From Lolium rigidum (taxonomy: Eukaryota > Streptophyta > Magnoliopsida > Poales > Poaceae): a stretch of DNA of 64,000 bases. A program made the translations under genes and the position numbers. Below the pieces are notes generated by a model. The model had not been told where the DNA came from and made no database searches. It saw only the letters and a list, made by a program, of their open reading frames with translations. Positions 13,199 through 22,944 of this stretch are shown here, in pieces; the first letter of the stretch is position 1; each line of letters starts with the position of its first letter. The DNA lies in NCBI RefSeq assembly GCF_022539505.1, contig NC_061510.1:401122249-401186248 (forward strand), in the 5' to 3' direction.

Positions 13199-14168
13199 AC
13201 GCCTGGATGATGGCCCATCGCGTCGACATTGCCTTCTGGCTCCTCTTCATTGTCACTTTGTTGTAGTCGCTGTTGATGAGCTTGCGCTCATCGAACTCGG
13301 CCTTGATCCTCGCCCAATACTTCCCGCCTTTTTGGTTGGCGCCGATGATGGAGTCATGGCTCACCGTCGCCCACGACTCGCACAGACAAAGATCTTCCAG
13401 AGGCGTCCACTTCGGGCCCCGTGTGCCCGACGCCTTCTTCTTCTTCTTCTTCTTCTTCTTCTTCTTCCTCACGCCGTCCGCGTCTACCTCCACGAGATCA
13501 TCGTCACCGGCACCCTCGTCGTCATCTTCCTCGCCGCCCTCTTCGTCCTCATCGTCGTCCTCCTCGTCGTCCTCTTCCTCGTCGTCCTCCTCCTCAACCC
13601 CGCCGTCCTCCTCAGCACCGGCGCCGTCGTATTCGAGCGGACCCCTGCGGCCGGTGAAAGGGGCGCCGTCCGGACCGGGTCCTGGATCGCGCTGCTCGTA
13701 CGCCGGGGAGTAGAGGTTGTTGGGGTTGAAGCCGCCGTGCGGCAGCGCATCCTGGTAGTGCGGCGACAAGTTAGGCGTCACGCACCCGGGAGTGCCGGAG
13801 GGGCCGTCGTTGTAGAAGGCGGATGACGACGGAGAGAAGACTCCCGGAACGTACACCGGCACGTTCGTACTATATGGGCTCGCGTTGGTGGCGGCGATAC
13901 ACCCGGCCAGTATGTGCTGTTGCTGGCGCGCCGCCAGAGCCTTCTTCTCCAGCTCCACCGCCCTCCGTCCTTTCCGCTCCGCCGTCGGTAGCTTCCGGCG
14001 CAGGCAATCTTGCTGCCATTCATCGTCGGTCCATCCTACAGGCTTCTTCTTCAAAGCCGGCGCCTTCCGCGGCCTCGCGAACGGCGCTGTCGCCCCTTTC
14101 GTCCCATTGCCCGGCGGCTTCTTGGCCGCTTTCTTCGCCATCTTTTTGGGGGCTGTCGGCGGCGCCAT
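13155..14168 (-). CDS. Harbinger-associated Myb/SANT-like protein, C-terminally truncated
   Basis: 337-residue ORF inside the Harbinger element. Basic, lysine/alanine/proline-rich N-terminus. A long acidic Glu/Asp tract (about residues 190-230) is followed by a run of 11 lysines. Then comes a Myb/SANT-like trihelix segment with WTPLEDLCLCESWATVS and KGGKYWARIKAEFDE, as in the DNA-binding accessory proteins of plant PIF/Harbinger elements. The domain breaks off after TRWAIIQAS, where related proteins continue. The last 13 residues come from a 25-bp duplicated sequence at the deletion joint. Expression is unknown. The lysine run is a CTT repeat and probably length-variable. Confidence 0.75.
   Translation of the reverse strand: MAPPTAPKKMAKKAAKKPPGNGTKGATAPFARPRKAPALKKKPVGWTDDEWQQDCLRRKLPTAERKGRRAVELEKKALAARQQQHILAGCIAATNASPYSTNVPVYVPGVFSPSSSAFYNDGPSGTPGCVTPNLSPHYQDALPHGGFNPNNLYSPAYEQRDPGPGPDGAPFTGRRGPLEYDGAGAEEDGGVEEEDDEEEDDEEDDDEDEEGGEEDDDEGAGDDDLVEVDADGVRKKKKKKKKKKKASGTRGPKWTPLEDLCLCESWATVSHDSIIGANQKGGKYWARIKAEFDERKLINSDYNKVTMKRSQKAMSTRWAIIQASPTVCNMIACTNGL
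13433..13467. repeat. Trinucleotide (CTT)n microsatellite in ORF
   Basis: Uninterrupted CTT run that encodes the poly-lysine tract of the minus-strand ORF. It is followed by TCC/TCG-rich sequence encoding the acidic tract. Confidence 0.9.
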
Positions 14169-14540
14169 GTGGAGAGGGTAGCGGCGGCGGGTGGACGACG
14201 GGTGAACGGCGGGATAGGAGAAATGAATCGGCGGCGGGATATGTTTTGGGAGGCCTGAAATGCGCGGCGGTATAGGCGCGATTTGGCGGGAGCGGGAGAC
14301 GAATTTTCCCTGTGCCGCTGACGCGTCGGCCCCGCCACTCCCCGTCTCGCTTTTCGTTGTGTCCGGCGTCCCCGGTGCGTCCCCTGTGGGACGGGGACGG
14401 GCTCGGGGCGCCGGACACCGAATGGGGGCGCGCCGGACAAAAATGGGCTTTGGGGGACGCGGCTAGAACGCATTTCCTGTCCGGCGCACCCCAAATCCCT
14501 TTGGGTGATGCTTTGGGGGACGCGGCTGGAGATGCTCTAA

Positions 14541-15199
14541 ATTAAGGTAGTTCTGGAGAGAGCAAATGCATGTACCTGAACTCCTGATGTTATGCTGACC
14601 AAAGCTATGTACCTGAACTCCTGAAGTTATGCTGACCAAAGCATTGCTCTTGCTCTGGTCGCTTTTATAGTTGCCTCCGGGTCCGGGTACGGGACGAATT
14701 GGAAGCCATGACTTTTGAGCTTGGGTCTGCGGTCAAGTGAGGGAAACAGATTCATATTAAAAGAGTTGGCAAGATGCCGGTGTCTGACCGTGACAGGCAA
14801 ATGGCTCCACAAGTAGTAATTGGCACGGTAATTTCGGATGTGTGGAATATGCTTACACAACAGATTCAGATTAAAAGAGACGGGCAAAATGCCGACGTCT
14901 GACCATGACACTTGGGGCATGGTTCCACGGGTAATAGACACGGTAATTTCGGATGTGTGGAATTTAACAAGACTGTACATGTTGTCGCTCATGTTCGCAC
15001 GTGTAGATAGAGTTGTCGCAGCTACTGTTCGCACGTGTGGAATTCCCGGAAGTTCATAAAGGTTTCTAGGGGCAGCTACTGTTGGCATGTGTTCTCTCGT
15101 TTTTTTTTTTTTTTTTTTTGACAAATCTGATCTTTTGACGAAAGTAATGCCTCATCGACGAAACTTATCATGATGTCATTCTGTGCTGAAAATTCTTGG
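14541..15199. repeat. Non-coding stretch with two tandem duplications
   Basis: A 36- to 37-bp unit is repeated at 14571-14607 and 14608-14643. A longer unit of about 100-115 bp is repeated imperfectly at about 14747-14861 and 14862-14963; both copies contain GGTAATTTCGGATGTGTGGA. A T-run lies at 15100-15119. No gene is supported. The last five bases (CTTGG, 15195-15199) are the left target duplication of the copia element. Confidence 0.6.
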
Positions 15200-16257
15200 T
15201 GTTGAAATATTGGGCCCACTTTTAGTGGTCCAAATTAGATTTCAGTTTTTCCTATAAATCTCAAAGTCCACATAGTGGCAGCCTTGTGAGTTTGAGCCCA
15301 AATTGGTGGCAGCTCACTAGGGAGTGGCAAGAGGTGGGAAGTTTAGTCCCACATGAAAAGTTGGGAGGAAGTTAGACCACCTTATAAGGTGGGTTGTTCC
15401 ACCACTAGTAAGTGAGTAAGAATAGGAGTGCTACACGCTCGCGCTCCTCCTCCTCCTCGACACGACACGACACGTCACGTCACGTCACGACGCGCGCGCT
15501 GCGCTTGTGGTGAGTGGATTGAGCCTCGAGCCGAGACTTTCCTTACTTTTTGCAGCTCAGGAAAAACGAACAGAGTCCTAGACGGACGCGTCGCAGTTAG
15601 TCGGTTCGGGTCGCTCCCGGATCGTGGGCTATATGTAACCGACTCGAAACGTTCGTGCGACGTGGGCGTGGCCCACGTTGCCTAGGGTTTCCCGAGCCTA
15701 TATAATCTCCTGCCCGGCTACCGCAGAAATCATCTTATACACGAGTTAGGGTTTCCACCTCTCTCTCTGCTTGCGCCGCCATCGTAGCCTACTCCATCCC
15801 GCGCGCCGACGTGCATCGGCGAACGGGAGAGCAGGTCTCCGGAACCTCTCGTCCTTGCGATCCTGTACGGGAGAGGGCGAATTAGGTTTTTGGGAAGCGC
15901 TCGCGCGGCCTGCTCAAGCTCTTCATCACGGGTCGCCTTCCATCCAAGTCGGGCGGTGCTGCCTACCGTCGTCTACAACGCCGTCTACTTCGACCCGTCG
16001 TCCCCATCGTCAACAACGTTGTCATCAACAACGTTAATGCGGCGACATCGTCTGCTACACCTTCACCGCCACCTCCACCAGATTGGTACGTGCGACATAT
16101 CTCGATCTGTTTAACGAAGGATGCTGTACTGTTTGCTCTACTACTGTTTATGTTGATCACTGCATCTAGTATGTTCGAGTTTCACATGTTAGTAGTTACT
16201 GTCGTCATGCTTAATATTCTGGAATTAATCATGGAAATTGTGCCTAATTATCCAACA
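15200..16257 (+). repeat. 5' LTR of the copia element
   Basis: 1058 bp, TG...CA ends. Contains a short CACGT-type repeat at about 15474-15490 that is shorter in the 3' LTR, and GAGCCTATATAATCTCC near 15694, a plausible TATA region for the element promoter. Confidence 0.95.
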
Positions 16258-16296
16258 ATCCAAAAACCTAATTGTAGGCAATTTCCTGAGTTAACA

Positions 16297-17175
16297 ATGG
16301 CTGGTTTTCTGATGCACTGAGGCCGGATAAGTTTACCGGTGTGCACTTTAAGAGGTGGCAGTATAAGGCCATGCTCTGGCTTACTCATCTGAAAGTGTTC
16401 GAAGTTACTGATGGTTTACCTGAAGGAACTATATCTGACCAAGATCAGAACAAGTTCAAGGAAAACAATAATCTCTTCGTCGGATGCGTTGTAAGTATTC
16501 TTGCTCGATCGTCCGTGTGATGTGTACATGCACATAACGGATGGCAAAAAGCTACGGGATGCACCGAATGCTAAGTTCGGTGCAACCGATGCGAGCGATG
16601 AACCGTACATCATGGAGAGCTTCCATGACATCGGGATGGTTAACAACCGTTACGTAGTCGAACAAGCTCATGAAATACGAGTGCATTGCGAAAGAGCTTG
16701 AACTCCTTAAGTGTGCCTTACCCGACAAGTTTGTTGCTTGGATGCATCATCGCTAAGTTGCCCCCTTCATGGAGGAACTTTGCCACAACTCTCAAACACA
16801 AGAGACAGGGAGATATCGGTTGAAAATCTGATAGCATCTCTTGATGTTGAGGAGAAAGCTACGGCTAAGGATAATACCGAGAAAGGAGAGGGTCGGTCTA
16901 GCGCCAACATGGTGCGGAAGAAACCCTACAGCAAGAACAAAGGGAATAACAAGCCCTCCTTCAATAAGCCTATGAAGACTACAACCTTCAAGAAGAAGAA
17001 GATGATAAACAAAGCGGATCCGAGCTGCTTTACATGTGGAGAGACTGGCCACTTTTCTAAGGACCGTCCGGAGAGGGCGGACCGCAAGAAAAAGGCGAGG
17101 CAAGTCAACACGGTGACCGCTAGCAATGCCGATGGGTACGGTAATCTCTTTACTCGTTCTTTCGGTATTTCAATC
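16297..17175 (+). pseudogene. copia gag, frameshifted
   Basis: Begins at ATGGCTGG, but one extra T in the next codons shifts the frame at once. Gag sequence resumes as RPDKFTGVHFKRWQ in another frame and shifts again near 16500 and 16690. The lysine-rich C-terminus carries a zinc knuckle, CFTCGETGHFSKDR, in which the fourth ligand (normally Cys) is Arg, a C-to-R change that would break the CCHC finger. Gag would form the retrotransposon particle; this copy cannot. Confidence 0.85.
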
Positions 17176-17503
17176 TCCATGTTGGTGGATTGATACAAGT
17201 GCTAATGTTCATGTGTGTGCTGACATATCCATGTTCACTTCTTACCAGGTCGCCCGGGATTCTTCCGTCTTGATGGGGAATGGGTCACATGCTTCGTTCG
17301 TGGTGTTGGCACGGTAGATCCGAAGTTCACTTCGGGGAAGATCGTGCAGTCGAGGAACATGCAGCATGTCCCTACTATGAACAAGAATCTCGTTAGCGGC
17401 TCCCTTCTATGCGAGAGATGGGTTTAAGGTTGTTTTAGAGTCGAATAAAGTAGTTGTTTCCAAGTTTGGACAATTTATTGGTAAAGGCTATGAGTGCGGA
17501 GGC
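17176..17503 (+). pseudogene. copia protease region, damaged
   Basis: WWIDTSANVHVCADISMF corresponds to the aspartic protease active site. The family motif is DTGA; here Gly is replaced by Ser (codon at 17198-17200). The frame breaks again near 17300 and 17415 before the next domain. Confidence 0.75.
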
Positions 17504-18370
17504 TTGTTTCGCTTTTCGCTTTCTGATTTCAGTAATAAGTCTGTGAACCATATATGTGGCAATGTTAGTGATGATACCAGTGTTTGGCATTCTCGTTTAT
17601 GTCACATTAATTTTGGTTTAATGTCTCGGCTATCCAGTTTAAGTTTAATTCCGAATTTCACCATTGCCAAAGGTTCTAAGTGCCATAGTTGTGTGCAATC
17701 AAAGCAACCTCGGAAGCCTCACAAGGTGGCCGAGGAGAGAAACTTGGCACCTCTAGAAATCATACATTCTGATCTATGCGAGATGAATGGTGTATTGACA
17801 AAAGGTGGAAAGAGATATTTCATGACTTTGATTGATAATGTGACTAGATTTTGCTATGTTTATTTGTTGCGAACTAAAGATGAAGCTTTAGACTACTTTA
17901 AAATTTATAAGGCTGAAGTTGAAAATCAACTAGAGAGAAAGATCAAGCGTCTTAGGTCGGATCGTGGTGGCGAATATTTTCCTAAAATCTTTGATGAATT
18001 CTGTGAGGAACATGGCATTATTCATGAGAGGACGCCTCCCTATTCACCCCAATCAAACGGGGTTGCCGAGAGGAAAACCGCACGCCGACCGACTTGGTGA
18101 ATTCCATGTTAGCCACTCGCTGGTTTATCAAAGGCATGGTGGGGGGAGGCTTTGTTGACTTCATGTCATGTCCCGAATAGAGTTCCTAACAAGAATAAAG
18201 ATAAAACCCCTTACGAGGAGTGGACTGGGAGAAAACCATCACTTTCGTATTTGCGCACATGGGGATGTTTGGTGAAAGTCAATATTCCAATTACTAAGAA
18301 GCGCAAACTTGGACCAAAGACAAGTGGATTGTATCTTTCTAGGTTATGCTCCTCGGAGTGTAGGATATAG
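17504..18370 (+). pseudogene. copia integrase (GAG-pre-integrase and rve core)
   Basis: Open to about 18080. It has the HHCC-type pre-integrase segment (HSRLCHI ... CHSCVQSK) and the integrase core with the catalytic triad in IHSDLCE, SDRGGEY and NGVAERK. A frameshift just after the last motif moves the rest (VPNKNKDKTPYEEW, RTWGCLVKVNIP) to other frames. Integrase would insert the cDNA. The domain order, integrase before reverse transcriptase, proves Ty1/copia. Confidence 0.88.
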
Positions 18371-18634
18371 ATTTTTAGTAGTTCAATCCGAGGTACCTGA
18401 TATGCATGTTGATACTATTATGGAATCTCGTGATGCAACATTTTTTGAGAATATGTTTCCTATGAAAGATATGCATAGCATTGCTAGAATTTCTACCGAG
18501 ATAATTCCCGAGTCCAAGTACGTCTAATGAGTATTTTGAACAATCACTTGAGAATGTTACCGAGAAGGATGACAATGAAGCTCCTAAACGGAGCAAGAGA
18601 CGAAGGATTGAAAAATCCTTTGGTGATGATTTCA

Positions 18635-19112
18635 TTGTGTACCTTGTGGATGATACTCCCACGTCCATTGCAGAGGCATATGCATCTCCAGATGCAGATG
18701 ACTGGAAAGAAGCTATCCATAACGAGATGGACTCGATTCTTTCTAATGGAACTTGGGAGCTATCAGAACGACCCCATGGATGCAAGCCTGTGGGCTGCAA
18801 ATGGGTGTTCAAGAAGAAGCTAAGACCCGATGGTACTATTGAAAAGTACAAGGCGCGGCTTGTAGCGAAAGGCTACACACGGAGAGAAGGCGAAGATTAC
18901 TTCGACACCTATTCACTGTCGCTAGACTTACCACCATTCGAGTACTACTATCCATGGCTGCCTCCTATGGTCTTATCGTTCATCAAATGGACGTAAAGAC
19001 AGCTTTCCTTAATGGAGAGTTGGAAGAGGAAATCTATATGGATCAGCCTGATGGGTTTGTAGTAAAAGGTGAAGAAAGAAAGGTGTGCAAGTTGCTGAAA
19101 TCTTTATATGGC
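18635..19112 (+). pseudogene. copia reverse transcriptase, N-terminal part
   Basis: DDWKEAIHNEMDSI and KPVGCKWVFKKKLRPDG open the RVT_2 domain. A one-base change near 18915 shifts the frame before the MDVKTAFLNGELEEE part. It ends abruptly at KSLYG, where the nested element has inserted. Confidence 0.9.
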
Positions 19113-20708
19113 TGATACGTCTCCGACGTATCGATAATTTCTTATGTTCCATGCCACATTATTGATGTTATCTACATGTTTTATGCACACTTTATGTCAT
19201 ATTCGTGCATTTTCTGGAACTAACCTATTAACAAGATGCCGAAGTGCCGGTTCTGTTTTCTGCTGTTTTTGGTTTCAGAAATCCTAGTAAGGAAATATTC
19301 TCGGAATTGGACGAAATCAAAGCCCGGGGGCCTATTTTTCCACGAAGCTTCCGGAAGTCCGAAGACGAGACGAAGAGGGGCCACGGGGTGGCCAAACCCT
19401 AGGGCGGCGCGGCCCCACCCCTGGCCGCGCCGGCCTATGGTGTGGGCCCCCGTGCCGCCTCTTGACTTGCCCTTCCGCCTACTTAAAGCCTCCGTGACGA
19501 AACCCCCGATACCGAGAGCCACGATACGGAAAACCTTCCAGAGACGCCGCCAACGCCGATCCCATCTCGGGGGATCCAGGAGATCACCTCCGGCACCCTG
19601 CCGGAGAGGGGAATCATCTCCCGGAGGACTCTACGCCGCCATGGTCGCCTCCGGTGTGATGTGTGAGTAGTCTACCCCTGGACTATGGGTCCATAGCAGT
19701 AGCTAGATGGTTGTCTTCTCCCCATTGTGCTATCATTGTCGGATCTTGTGAGCTGCTTAACATGATCAAGATCATCTATCTGTAATTCTATATGTTGCGT
19801 TTGTTGGGATCCGATGAATAGAGAATACTTGTTATGTTGATTATCAAAGTTATATCTACGTGTTGTTTATGATCTTGCATGCTTTCCGTTACTAGTAGAT
19901 GCTCCGGCCAAGTAGATGCTTGTAACTCCAAGAGGGAGTACTTATGCTCGATAGTGGGTTCATGCTCGCATTGACACCGGGACGAGTGACGAAAGTTCTA
20001 AGGTTGTGTTGTGCTTGTTGCCACTAGGGATAAAACATTGATGCTATGTCTAAGGATGTAGTTGTTGATTACATTACGCACCATACTTAATGCAATTGTC
20101 CGTTGCTTTGCAACTTAATGCTGGAGGGGTTCGGATGATAACTCTGAAGGTGGACTTTTTAGGCATAGATGCGGTTGGATGGCGGTCTATGTACTTTGTC
20201 GTAATGCCCAATTAAATCTCACTATACTCATCATGATATGTATGTGCATGGTCATGCTCTCTTTATTTGTCAATTGCCCAAGCTGTAATTTGTTCACCCA
20301 ACATGCTGCTTGTCTTATGGGAGAGACACCTCTAGTGAACTGTGGACCCCGGTCCAATTCTCTTTACTGAAATACAATCTACTGCAATACTTGTTCTACT
20401 GTTTTCTGCAAACAATCATCATCCACACTATACATCTAATCCTTTGTTACAGCAAGACCGGTGAGATTGACAACCTCACTGCGTTTCGTTGGGGCAAAGT
20501 ACTTTGGTTGTGTTGTGCGGGTTCCACGTTGGCGCCGGAATCCCTGGTGTTGCGCCGCACTACATCCCGCCGCCATCAACCTTCAACGTGCTTCTTGGCT
20601 CCTCCTGGTTCGATAAACCTTGGTTTCTTTCTGAGGGAAAACTTGCTGCTGTGCGCATCATACCTTCCTCTTGGGGTTCCCAACGAACGTGTGAGTTACA
20701 CGCCATCA
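19113..20708 (+). repeat. 5' LTR of the Athila-type element
   Basis: 1596 bp, near-identical to 25666-27268 apart from small indels. All ORFs within it are LTR sequence, not genes. Confidence 0.95.
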
Positions 20709-20719
20709 AGCATATTTTC

Positions 20720-20737
20720 TGGCGCCGTTGCCGGGGA
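20720..20737 (+). other. Primer-binding site complementary to tRNA-Asp
   Basis: TGGCGCCGTTGCCGGGGA, 11 bases after the LTR end. It is complementary to the 3' end (including CCA) of plant tRNA-Asp(GUC), the primer used by the Athila lineage. Confidence 0.88.
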
Positions 20738-20961
20738 CATCAAGACACACTGCAAGGGGAGTCTCCACTTCCCAATCTCTTTACTTTGTTTTTGTCTTGC
20801 TTAGTTTTATTTACTACTTTGTTTGCTGCACTAAATCAAAATACAAAAAAATTAGTTGCTAGTTTTACTTTATTTGCTATCTTGTTTGCTATATCAAAAA
20901 CACAAAAAAATTAGTTACTTGCATTTACTTTATCTAGTTTGCTTTATTTACTGTTGCTAAA

Positions 20962-22944
20962 ATGGCCACCCCTGAAAATACTAAGTTTTGTGACTTCACA
21001 ACCACAAATAATAATGATTTCTTATGCACACCTATTGCTCCACCTGCTACTACAGCAGAATTCTTTGAAATTAAACCTGCTTTACTGAATCTTGTTATGC
21101 GAGAGCAATTTTCTGGTGTTAGTTCTGATGATGCTGCTGCCCATCTTAATAATTTTGTTGAATTGTGTGAGATGCAAAAATATAAAGATGTAGATGGTGA
21201 CATTATAAAATTGAAATTGTTCCCTTTCTCATTAAGAGGAAGAGCTAAAGATTGGTTGCTATCTCTGCCTAAGAATAGTATTGATTCCTGGACTAAATGC
21301 AAGGATGCTTTTATTGGTAGATATTATCCCCCTGCTAAAATTATATCTTTGAGGAGTAGCATAATGAATTTTAAACAATTAGATACTGAACATGTTGCTC
21401 AAGCTTGGGAAAGAATGAAATCTTTGGTTAAAAATTGCCCAACCCATGGATCGACTACTTGGATGATCATCCAAACCTTTTATGCAGGACTGAATTTTTC
21501 TTCGCGGAACCTATTGGATTCAGCTGCTGGAGGTACCTTTATGTCCATCACTCTTGGTGAAGCAACAAAGCTTCTTGATAATATGATGATCAATTACTCT
21601 GAATGGCACACGGAAAGAACTCCACAAGGTAAGAAGGTAAATTCTGTCGAAGAAACCTCTTCCTTGAGTGATAAGATTGATGCTATTATGTCTATGTTTG
21701 TGAATGATAGGACTAATGTTGATCCTAATAATGTTCCGTTAGCTTCATTGGTTGCCCAAGAAGAACATGTTGATGTAAACTTCATTAAAAATAATAATTT
21801 CAACAACAATGCTTACCGGAACAATTCTAGTAACAACTATAGGCCATATCCTTATAATAATGGCAACGGCTATGGTAGTTCTTATGGGAATTCTTACAAA
21901 AATAATAGGAATACACCCCCTGGACTTGAAGCCATGCTTAAGGAATTTATTAGTACACAAACTGCTTTTAACAAATCTGTTGAAGAAAAGCTTGGAAAAA
22001 TTGATATACTTGCTTCTAAAGTCGATAGTCTTGCCTCTGATGTTGATCTTTTGAAATCGCAAGTCATGCCTAATAGGGATATTGAAAATAAAATTGTTAC
22101 TACAGCAAATGCCATCCAAGTTAGAATTAATGAGAATATAAGATTGATGGCTGAACTACGTGCTAGGTGGGATAGAGAAGAAAATGAAAAACTAGCTAAA
22201 GAGAAGAATGTAGCTAAAGTTTGGACTATTACCACCACTAGTAATGCTAATGCTACACATGTTGCTGCACCTCCTACTATTAATAATAAAAGAATTGGTG
22301 TTAGCAATGTTTCCACTTCTAATGCAAAGCGCGAGAACTGCACTGAAATTGCTAAAACTGCTGAAACTGCCTGTGATAAAACTGTTGAAATTTTTTCCAA
22401 CATTGGGGATGATGATCCCATTGCTTTAGATTATAATGGTTTGAATTTTGATGATTTCCACATCTCTGAAGTTATCAAGTTCTTGCAAAAACTTGCTAAA
22501 AGTCCTAATGCTAGTGCTATAAATTTGGCTTTCACGCAACATATTACAAATGCTCTCATAAAAGCTAGAGAAGAGAAACTAGAGCGCGAAGCCTCTATTC
22601 CTAGAAAGCTAGAGGATGGTTGGGAGCCCATCATTAAGATGAAGGTTAAAGATTTTGATTGTAATGCTTTATGTGATCTTGGTGCAAGTATTTCGTTATG
22701 CCTAAGAAAATTTATAATATGCTTGACTTGCCACCGCTCGAAAAATTGTTATTTGGATGTTAATCTTGCTGATCATTCTACAAAGAAACCTTTGGGGAAA
22801 GTTGATAATGTTCGCATTACGGTTAACAATAACCTTGTCCCCGTTGATTTTGTTGTCTTGGATATTGAATGCAATGCATCTTATCCCATTATATTGGGAA
22901 GACCTTTTCTTCGAACCGTTGGTGCTACTATTGATATGAAGTAA
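20962..22944 (+). CDS. Athila-type gag-protease polyprotein, 660 aa
   Basis: N-terminal half is a retrotransposon gag domain (KLKLFPFSLRGRAKDWL, QAWERMKSLVKNCP). An Asn/Tyr-rich low-complexity linker follows (about residues 275-320), then a helical, charged segment. The C-terminal aspartic protease has active-site motif LCDLGAS (DLGAS is usual in Athila) and ends at IILGRPFLRT. Compared with the related ORF at 30272-31222, a lost T just after the active site and a gained T about 60 bp later shift roughly 20 codons out of frame and back. The flap region of the protease is therefore probably destroyed. An early TAA at 22942-22944 removes about 45 residues that the other copy keeps. Confidence 0.85.
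   Translation: MATPENTKFCDFTTTNNNDFLCTPIAPPATTAEFFEIKPALLNLVMREQFSGVSSDDAAAHLNNFVELCEMQKYKDVDGDIIKLKLFPFSLRGRAKDWLLSLPKNSIDSWTKCKDAFIGRYYPPAKIISLRSSIMNFKQLDTEHVAQAWERMKSLVKNCPTHGSTTWMIIQTFYAGLNFSSRNLLDSAAGGTFMSITLGEATKLLDNMMINYSEWHTERTPQGKKVNSVEETSSLSDKIDAIMSMFVNDRTNVDPNNVPLASLVAQEEHVDVNFIKNNNFNNNAYRNNSSNNYRPYPYNNGNGYGSSYGNSYKNNRNTPPGLEAMLKEFISTQTAFNKSVEEKLGKIDILASKVDSLASDVDLLKSQVMPNRDIENKIVTTANAIQVRINENIRLMAELRARWDREENEKLAKEKNVAKVWTITTTSNANATHVAAPPTINNKRIGVSNVSTSNAKRENCTEIAKTAETACDKTVEIFSNIGDDDPIALDYNGLNFDDFHISEVIKFLQKLAKSPNASAINLAFTQHITNALIKAREEKLEREASIPRKLEDGWEPIIKMKVKDFDCNALCDLGASISLCLRKFIICLTCHRSKNCYLDVNLADHSTKKPLGKVDNVRITVNNNLVPVDFVVLDIECNASYPIILGRPFLRTVGATIDMK

Larger units (their letters stand above)
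12923..14537. mobile_element. PIF/Harbinger-type element, non-autonomous, 1615 bp
   Basis: Nearly perfect inverted ends of about 26 bp starting GAGCATCTCCAGCCGCGTCC. The 3-bp duplications TAA lie at 12920-12922 and 14538-14540, matching the TWA preference of PIF/Harbinger. It encodes only the Myb-like accessory ORF on the minus strand and no transposase, so movement would need a transposase from elsewhere. Sub-terminal GC-rich motifs (CGTCCCCCAAA) are repeated several times at both ends. It sits about 0.7 kb upstream of the receptor kinase start. Confidence 0.9.

Noticed and set aside
13273..13826. Poly-Phe/Ser and Leu-rich plus-strand ORFs
   Set aside because: Antisense shadows of the poly-lysine and acidic tracts of the Harbinger Myb-like ORF.
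20310..20914. Overlapping ORFs of 141-164 codons
   Set aside because: They lie in the 5' LTR and leader of the Athila element, and versions recur in the other LTR copies. No domain.
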